Positions 57,890-64,000 of a DNA stretch of 64,000 nucleotides are shown piece by piece. The notes under the pieces were generated by a model, which ran no database searches, was not told where the DNA came from, and worked only from the letters and a program-made list of their open reading frames with translations. Numbering within the stretch: the stretch's first letter is position 1; the number at the start of each line of letters is the position of its first letter. The position numbers were made by a program, and so were the translations under genes. The stretch is from Anastrepha obliqua (Eukaryota; Arthropoda; Insecta; Diptera; Tephritidae), in contig NC_072893.1 of NCBI RefSeq assembly GCF_027943255.1, positions 29,472,001 to 29,536,000 on the forward strand, written 5' to 3'.

Positions 57890-58640
57890 TATGACATGAA
57901 CGATTTGTGTTAAAAAAAGAATTCTAAATGAAATTAAAAAAAATTTCTAAATAAAATAAAAGAAATTTCTAAATAAAATAAAAAAAAATTCTAAATAAAA
58001 TAAACAAAAAATTTCTAATTTTTTTTTTTATAAAGGTTTACATAACAATAAAATTATTATACTAAACAAAAAGTAATGCAGCACTAGCATCGGAGGCTTT
58101 CGGCTGAATTTCTAAATTAAATGAAAAAAATTTCTGAATAAAATAAAAAAAAAAATTCTAAATAAAATAAAAAAAATTCTAAATTAAATAAAAAAAATCG
58201 AAATAAAATAAAACAAAATTTCTAAATGAAATAAAAGAAAAATTCTAAATAAAATAAAAAAAATTTTAATAAAATAAAAAAAACCTCTAAATAAAATTAA
58301 AAAAAAAATTCTGAATAAAATAAAAAAAATCTAAATAAAATAAAAAAAATCTAAATAAAATAAAAAAAATGTCTAAATAAAATAAAAAAAATGTCTAAAT
58401 AAAATAAAAAAATTTTTAAATAAAATAAAAAAAAATTCTAAATAAAATAAAAAAAAATTCTAAACAAAATAAAAAAATTTCTGAATAAAATAAAAAAAAA
58501 TTCTAAATAAAACATAAAAAAAAATTCTAAATAAAATAAAAACAAAATTCCAAATAAAATAAAAAAAAATTCAAAATAAAATTTAAAAAAAATTTCTAAA
58601 TAAAATAAAGAAACATTTCTAAATAAGGTATTTTTTTTTC
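57890..58640. repeat. A-rich tandem array, about 20-bp units
   Basis: Roughly 35 copies of TCTAAATAAAATAAAAAAAA (17-23 bp, varying A-run length). One stretch at about 58010-58110 is unrelated and interrupts the array. No coding sequence. Confidence 0.9.
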
Positions 58641-59548
58641 ATAAATACAACTTTTTGTTTTATGTTGAGGTCTCCTATTATTGTGCCCACAACTGTGCAT
58701 CTAGGTGTATATACATACGTATGTATGTGTAATGAAATGCTAAGTGACTGAACGAAAATGCGGAAAATTTTGTTTTTAGTTTGTTTTGCGATATAAACGA
58801 CGTCAACAAATATCCTTACATAACGCAGCGAAAAACAGGAATAGGAGGACTACATACAAACAAACAAAAAAATTAACTTCTCACAACGCAGTAACATGTA
58901 TTTGTATAATAGACAGAAACACATATGTACATACACACATACGCAAGCACCTTTTGTAATAGTTGCGACCCGATTTCACAAATGACGTCGTGGAAATGAG
59001 AACAATGGGGGAAAAGTAATTTGATGAAATGATATATTACTCGCCATAAATAAAGGTACACACACACATATCCACCTGTATTATGCATGTGTATGTGTAT
59101 GCAAGTAAATTCGTATCTACTGTGCAGTATATTTATGGCACTGGCATGTGGCATGAGGTGCGTGTGTGTAGATATGTAAGTATGTAACTCCCTTGGCATA
59201 AGAAACCAGAAATTTGTTGGGGCGCACAAGAAACCTGTTGTTCCACAAATTGCGAAATTAGGATCGTAATGCCATAATTTTAGTCGGCGACTACATACAC
59301 ACACATACATACATGCATAAGAAGGCGTGTTTTTTAGATTGTTTTGCAATATTTGGTTCAAACTGTTGTATGATTGTTGCTTCTGCTCCCGTTTTTCACG
59401 CTGCTTCCTGCTTTCCCGCTCAATACAATGTTATGCTAAAACAGAGGGAGATTTGTAAGTTATCGCACTTAGGGTACAAATAAATAAATTAGCATAAATT
59501 TTAAACGAATTTTTTCCATGTGCCTATCTCCCTATAGCCTTAAATTGC
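58641..59548. other. Unannotated stretch with microsatellites
   Basis: ACATACG/TATG repeats near 58710-58725, 58925-58945 and 59290-59315. A 162-codon minus frame at 58873-59361 is rich in repeat-derived YVCVC/HTHL runs and is probably chance. Confidence 0.4.
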
Positions 59549-59551
59549 TAA

Positions 59552-59734
59552 TGGTGCTCACACTCATCAACGTAAACGAGCACCCGTATCAGCTGACAGG
59601 ATGAAACTATTGAGAACCCCATGTAAATCAATTCTTACCACCGTTCCGTTCCATAGTATCTTAGATCGTTCTTTCATCGTGTGAGCTGATACGGGCGTAC
59701 GAGCGTACGTTTACGTTGGTGAGTGTGAGCACCA
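59552..59734. mobile_element. 183-bp MITE with TAA duplication (Harbinger-like)
   Basis: Ends TGGTGCTCACACTCATCAAC and GTTGGTGAGTGTGAGCACCA are inverted repeats extending about 45 bp with small gaps (AACGTAAACG, CCCGTATCAGCT shared). TAA is present on both sides (59549-59551 and 59735-59737). A 3-bp TAA/TTA duplication is typical of PIF/Harbinger elements. No coding capacity. Confidence 0.8.
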
Positions 59735-59777
59735 TAAGTTTGTATTCAGAAGCGAAAAATGTGTGCAGAAAGCGTCT

Positions 59778-60032
59778 TCAGTGTTCAGTTTTTGATAATC
59801 TATCTTCCTTTCTAGCGAAATGACTTTTTAAATAGGACAAAATTACTGCATTTGGTGCACTATTTATCCACAGGTGAGTCATCAACCACTGTTGCACCTT
59901 GAAAAATTCAATATGAGTCAGAGGCCATACTTCTTCGAAAGCAAAACATCGATGCTCAATGATTTTATGTCCCAAATGTGCATGAATATGACCTGAGAGA
60001 TCTTTGGTTTTAGCAGGACGCCATACGGCCAA
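59778..60032 (-). other. Unrecognised 84-codon open frame
   Basis: The frame encodes MAVWRPAKTKDLSGHIHAHL, FAFEEVWPLTHIEFFKVQQW and LKSHFARKEDRLSKTEH. Codon use looks less AT-driven than neighbouring chance frames. It starts just downstream of the truncated mariner on the same strand. I do not recognise a family; it could be part of another old element or chance. Confidence 0.25.
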
Positions 60033-60050
60033 ATTTATTAGAAAAAGGAG

Positions 60051-60512
60051 TTAAAAATTGGACTGATAGAATGAATCATGTAACGCATAGCCGCGGACAG
60101 AGTCCAACATCTCATTAGCAATGTTCATGCGATGCTGCTTATGGTCGAAATTGAGCAGTTTTGGTTCGAATTTTGCGGCGACCCGTCTCATGCCCAAATC
60201 ATTGAAAAAAATCGAAAATCGAATGGGATGAGCCAATCGATATGTCTAAGTCCTCCTCCTTCTCTAACGGTGATTTGACAATTGGCCAATACCATTTTCT
60301 TCACTTCATCAATTTTTTTGTCTGTTGTTGAAGTGCTCGGGCGCCCGTCACGCCCGTCGGTCGTCGTTCACATCTTCTCGGCCTTCTGAGAACATTTTGT
60401 ACCACCAATAAACGTTGCTTTGGTCCAAAGTAGCTTCTCCGTATGGCACAGTCAACATTCGGAATGCATCCGCGCACTTAGTTTCGAGAGTTTATTGCAA
60501 TTTGTTTGCCAT
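60051..60512 (-). pseudogene. Mariner transposase pseudogene, N-terminal part
   Basis: The minus strand starts MANKLQ (stop) TLETKCADAFRMLTVPYGEA, TLDQSNVYWWYKMFSEGRED (first helix-turn-helix) and VNDD, then in shifted frames KKIDEVKKMVLAN and IDIS...GSSHSIF, ending NDLGMRRVAAKFEPKLLNFD with HKQHRMNIANEMLDSVRGYA. The catalytic half is absent. It matches the copy at 1-940 closely and supplies the part cut off there by the window edge. Confidence 0.88.
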
Positions 60513-61579
60513 TCTAAATAACCTAAAACTTTCCTCGGCAATCTTACCTAAGCAACGGTATTACACACATATGCACTGCTACATTTACAACTGCAATTTG
60601 TGAACCGCCAACACCATTTTCAAACAATTTGTTGTAAATTATTACCACACTACTTTGCATTCCACATTTGAATCTCTCTAAAGATTTGCATTTTCATATC
60701 CCATTTCGGCAACAATCATTTCGGCAACCAACTACAATGAATTGCATTGAACCGCATCGAACAGAAGCAACAGAAAACTTGGTACAATAAGCATTTGACG
60801 AATAAGCCCCTCAGCAGCTACGAGTAGCGTCATTGTATGAATAAACCGCAATAGCAGCAGCGCTCAGTTGAGTTAACAGAGGTGGGGAGTTCAAAAAGTA
60901 TGCATCTTTTTTCTTGATATTGTCCTAAGTACTGGATATGAGAATATATCATAAAAAATATACCAAAATGTTGAACCAAGAATTATTTTCACAGGCAGCA
61001 CAAAACTTAGGTAGTGGGGGGTGCATAAATGTTGACCAGAGAAACCAAAATCCTGCAGTAAGGAAACCAAACTGTTGCTTGAGACGAAATGACGACAAAA
61101 CCAAAATATAAATAATTTTCTTCAACACTGGAAATAACGTTTTTTTGGTGTTTAGATCTATCGTCTCTCTCGTCGTTCTGCAGTTGCTCTGGCCAAAGAT
61201 GTGTTGTACGCAATTATATTCAGTTTAAGTATTTGCAATTGAGTTCCTCCTCCTTTAAGATCGAGAAGGCATCCTACTGTCAAAGTTGCTCTAATATCCA
61301 GGCAGACAATATGCGAAATTTTTATCCTGCCATTAATAATGCATTTCGCCTGCAATGAAATTCCGAATTTCAACATCGAAGCCTCGAAAACCCATTTTGC
61401 TGTTTCCACTGTTTCTTGACTCGAAACGTAAATGAAATTTATGTGTCTTTTTACTTTTCTAAATTCGGTTATATTTCATGTGAACACTAAATTACAATAT
61501 TTGCCGTATATACAACGTATTTGAATTTAAGTATCAACTTAAAAAAAATAAAATTTTGTATTTGTCCTCGAAGCGTATA
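60513..61579. other. Unannotated stretch
   Basis: No element or gene is recognised. An 83-codon minus frame at 61158-61409 (METAKWVFEASMLKFGISLQ) has ordinary composition but no motif. Confidence 0.4.
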
Positions 61580-62120
61580 AATTTTTTGGGCCCGGAGCCC
61601 ATTCTGCCACTCCCTTCTGCAGCCATCAAAGCCACGATTAGTAAACGAGTTACTCTAACCCGCAAGCGAGCTTGGCAGGCTGAGAGAGGATGCAGATGGA
61701 CAAAACTCATGTTAGCTTTCATTTCCGACCGACTCTCATAGTTACTCCTGTCACTAAGCAGAAAGGACAGTAGGCGGCTGGTTGGACTGTTGATGGGCCA
61801 CTTTCTATGAGCAAAGCAAATGGGAAAAAGTGGGCATCTGAGACTGTGTACTCTTCCCAGCATGTAGAAAGGAGAATGAGACGGCGGACCACTTTCTGTG
61901 CATCCACCCCGCCTTCGCATGAATCAGACTTGAGGTCTTTGGCACTGATGTGTTAAGAAACGACGACCTTGGCTCATTGGCACCACAAGATCTACTCAGA
62001 TTTTTTCAGAGGTCGAGTAGATTTCAAGAAAATTAAAAAGGGAATCCGAGTGCAGTACAATGGACTTAATTGTGTCTGAGTGCTGTACTTGCTAGTCTGC
62101 CCCGACAAAATAAAAAGAAA
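61580..62120 (+). mobile_element. I/LOA-like retrotransposon 3' part (KRAWQAERGC family)
   Basis: The plus strand reads LPSAAIKATISKRVTLTRKR, AWQAERGCRWTKLMLAFISD, then with frameshifts LLLSLSRKDSRRLVGL, the cysteine tail region, and ends GGTCGAGTAGATTTCAAGAA followed by GCTGTACTTGCTAGTCTGCC and an A-rich tail near 62100-62128. It is closely related to 47880-49160 and 62959-63433. Stops in the tail make it dead. Confidence 0.85.
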
Positions 62121-62128
62121 ATAAAAGA

Positions 62129-62446
62129 TTTATTAAAGATAATTTTTAGTGGAATTGGTACTTAAAGAGAAATACCGAAAGACCGTCCACATCAGTCTAA
62201 GCTAAAAGCTTCAAAGCTAAAACTACATCTATGATGTCCCCAGTAGAGATACCTAAATTACCAAAATTAAAGGTATGAAACTTCAAATCGAGGGTGAGTG
62301 ATGTGTTGAAAATTTTAAATTTTAAGTGAAGATTTTGCTGAAGTCTGGTGGAAATCCAAGATTTTTAAATTATGAAAGTATATATGAAATCTTAATGAAT
62401 TCTAAAATCTTTCATTGCTGTGTAATTGCATTAAAATATATAAATA
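62129..62446. other. Unannotated stretch
   Basis: AT-rich; no gene or element recognised. Confidence 0.4.
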
Positions 62447-62762
62447 ATTGCCGCTCACACCCTTTTTGGGTGTTTGGCCGAGCTCCTTCTCCGATTTGTG
62501 GTGTGAGAGTTCATGTGTCCCCAAAAAAGGAGGGACCAGCAGTTTCACACCGACCCCGAGTGGCGGATGGTTTTTTTTACGAGGAACTTTTTTCATGGCA
62601 TAAATACACTCGGAGATTTCCCATTGTTTGTCGAGTAGCGAACGCTAAAAGAAAAAACTGTTTCTATCATTTGGTGTTCCGTGCGCGCTATTACGAACCG
62701 GTGCACTTCCAAATGGTAGCCACGCATCAATCCACTCGGCTATGGCTATGGCGGCACTATGC
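62447..62762 (-). repeat. tRNA-derived SINE, nearly full length
   Basis: On the minus strand the head starts GCCGCCATAGCCATAGCCGA; the A box is CATAGCCGAGTGGA (62731-62744) and the B box CGGTTCGTAA (62691-62700), the internal RNA polymerase III promoter of tRNA-derived SINEs. The body follows (TTAGCGTTCGCTACTCGACA, ATGCCATGAAAAAAGTTCCT, CTGGTCCCTCCTTTTTTGGG, AGGAGCTCGGCCAAACACCC). It ends near GGGTGTGAGCGGCAATTATT. Related fragments lie at 3852, 17258, 29842, 40375 and 55127. Confidence 0.78.
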
Positions 62763-62769
62763 CCTATAA

Positions 62770-63640
62770 TACTTAAATGAATTTTATAAAAAGGCAATCC
62801 ATTTCCGCCTCACCTCTGAGTTTGTGTAAATAACTTTTTTGGTTTCAAGAGAAAATTTGAAGCCAAGCATGCCCTGACCCCTTTCGGATGCAACATCATT
62901 GACCCGAGGGTCCTAATTGTCGCTTGGCTATCGGAGTATATATAATATTTACTTTCTTAAGAGGCTGCAAATGGACAAAGCTGATATTACCTGTCATGTC
63001 CAACCGACTGTCGCAGTTCCTCCTGTCACTAAGCCAAGAGGACTGTAGGAGGCTTGTTGGACTGATGACGGGCCACTTTCCATGGGCAAAGCACAAGGGG
63101 ACTGTAGGAGGCTTGTTGGACTGATGACGGGCCACTTTCCATGGGCAAAGCACATGGAAAAGGTGGGCATCTCAGACAGTGCACTTTGCCTGGCATGTGG
63201 AGAGGAGGATGAGACGGTGGACCACTTTCTGTGCGTCTGCCCAGCCTTGGCTCGAATCAGGCTTGAGATCTTTGGCACTGATGTGTTAAGAAGCGATCAC
63301 CTTGGCTCCTTGGCACCAAAAGATCTACTCAGATTTCTTCGGAGGTCGAGTAGATTTAAAGAAAATTAAAAAGGGATTTAATTATGTCTGAGTGCTGCAC
63401 TTGCTAGGCTGTCCCAACAAAAGAAAAAAAAACACTTTCTTGACAGTGAATACGCGCTTGTAACTTTAATTGCGCCTACCTCTGCCTGGAACACACTGCA
63501 GTCGTTCGGTAACCTGAAGTAGAGTTTCACGGGTAGCATCACAGAATACTCCACCGCGAAAGTTTTCCTTTCAACTTCGATGCATCCGTGAACAGGTTCA
63601 CCAGACCCTGTCTTCAAGTGTAAACGCCAGTCCACTACTC
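62770..63640 (-). mobile_element. I/LOA-like RNase H domain split by another retroelement
   Basis: Minus strand, right part (63640-63442): NLFTDASKLKGKLSRWSIL (first catalytic D) and FRLPNDCSVFQAEVGAIKVT (E). After the insertion at 62959-63433 it resumes at 62950: IYSDSQATIRTLGSMMLHPK (third acidic residue) and GVRACLASNFLLKPKKLF, then stops near the SINE head at 62762. The two parts join in the right domain order, showing that the plus-strand element landed in this gene. Frameshifted and dead. Confidence 0.88.
62959..63433 (+). mobile_element. 5'-truncated I/LOA-like element with 8-bp target duplication
   Basis: ACTTTCTT at 62951-62958 and 63434-63441 flanks a fragment beginning GAGGCTGCAAATGGACAAAG and ending CTAGGCTGTCCCAACAAAAG plus poly-A. 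The ORF tail reads KADITCHVQPTVAVPP in one frame, then, after a 59-bp internal duplication (63040-63157) shifts frame, GISDSALCLACGEEDETVDH with FLCVCPALARIRLEIFGTDV and LLRFLRRSSRFKEN (stop near 63369). It is the youngest-looking member of the KRAWQAERGC family here. Confidence 0.9.
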
Positions 63641-64000
63641 CCTTGATGGAATGTGAGTGGAGAATTTTCCGCTTGGACTAAGCGAGGGCGTACATTGATC
63701 CGTCGACAGGTGGATGAACCCAAAGTTTCTTAGGATACTTGAGTGATCAACTGAGCTAAAACGATTTCAAAAACTTATCCGAATTTATTTCACTTTTAGT
63801 ACTTGAAAAGTTATAATTTCAAAAGTGCAAATCTTCGTACTTTTCATCACTCCGCCCATATAGATCGCTTGTGGTAGTGTTCGGCGTGCAATGGAAGAGG
63901 AGTGTCAGCTTGAGTGGCAAGTTGTTTGTAGTCAGTGAACTGGTTAGTTCATTTCGATACGATTGAAGCGCACAGTTCACAACTATGCTGATGATGACGG
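63641..64000. other. Unannotated stretch at window end
   Basis: No motif is recognised. It may be the upstream part of the minus-strand retroelement, but no RT block can be read. Confidence 0.35.

Noticed and set aside
58873..59361. 162-codon minus frame with YVCVC and HTHL runs
   Set aside because: Microsatellite-derived residues and no family; probably chance.
62690..62762. A functional tRNA gene
   Set aside because: A and B boxes are present, but no cloverleaf with matching acceptor stem can be formed and the sequence continues as a SINE body.
62326..62769. 147-codon plus frame
   Set aside because: Its second half is the antisense of the SINE at 62447-62762.
1..64000. CRISPR arrays, operons, ribosome binding sites, bacterial terminators
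   Set aside because: The DNA is clearly insect nuclear sequence; the tandem repeats are degenerate and spacer-free.

Overview
The window is eukaryotic DNA from an insect, most likely a higher fly (Brachycera, probably a tephritid-like fruit fly). It is AT-rich, full of (CA)n, (CAA)n and (ATGT)n microsatellites, carries spliced host DNA, and is dominated by broken insect transposable elements. No bacterial, phage, CRISPR or rRNA feature is visible. The species assignment is an inference; no search could be run.

One host gene is convincing: an insect chemosensory protein (CSP/OS-D family) at 37293-37871 on the + strand. It has two exons, a 111-bp intron at the family's conserved position, a signal peptide, the C-X6-C-X18-C-X2-C pattern and a TATA box. 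It sits in a short element-poor interval between a non-LTR fragment (ending about 36690) and an intact mariner (38371-39647).

Almost everything else is mobile DNA. DNA transposons include at least five mariner lineages, a Tc1-like element, two TTAA-flanked piggyBac-like non-autonomous elements and several small TIR elements. Only the mariner at 38371-39647 keeps a full 346-aa DD34D transposase. Non-LTR retrotransposons are mostly 5'-truncated: RNase H-bearing I/LOA-like copies (many ending in a zinc-knuckle-like tail and TAA-type repeats), RTE-like copies, one Jockey-like copy, and RT fragments of uncertain clade. A tRNA-derived SINE occurs in about six pieces on both strands. Four large low-complexity or tandem arrays lie at 14.6-15.7 and 17.5-18.8 kb (T-rich), 31.4-35.1 kb (about 100-bp units, split by an insertion), 41.9-42.9 kb (120-155-bp units) and 57.9-58.6 kb (about 20-bp A-rich units).

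The most informative structure is nesting. At 49985-53960 an RTE reverse transcriptase gene is split by a mariner; that mariner carries a 5'-truncated RTE copy (13-bp target duplication) and a TTAA element, and the same RTE host holds a second mariner fragment. At 31.4-35.1 kb a tandem array is split by an RNase H retroelement, itself split by a deleted mariner. At 62.8-63.6 kb one retroelement's RNase H gene is interrupted by another with an 8-bp duplication. These give a relative chronology. I see no new multi-gene system; the novelty is in element families and nested insertions.
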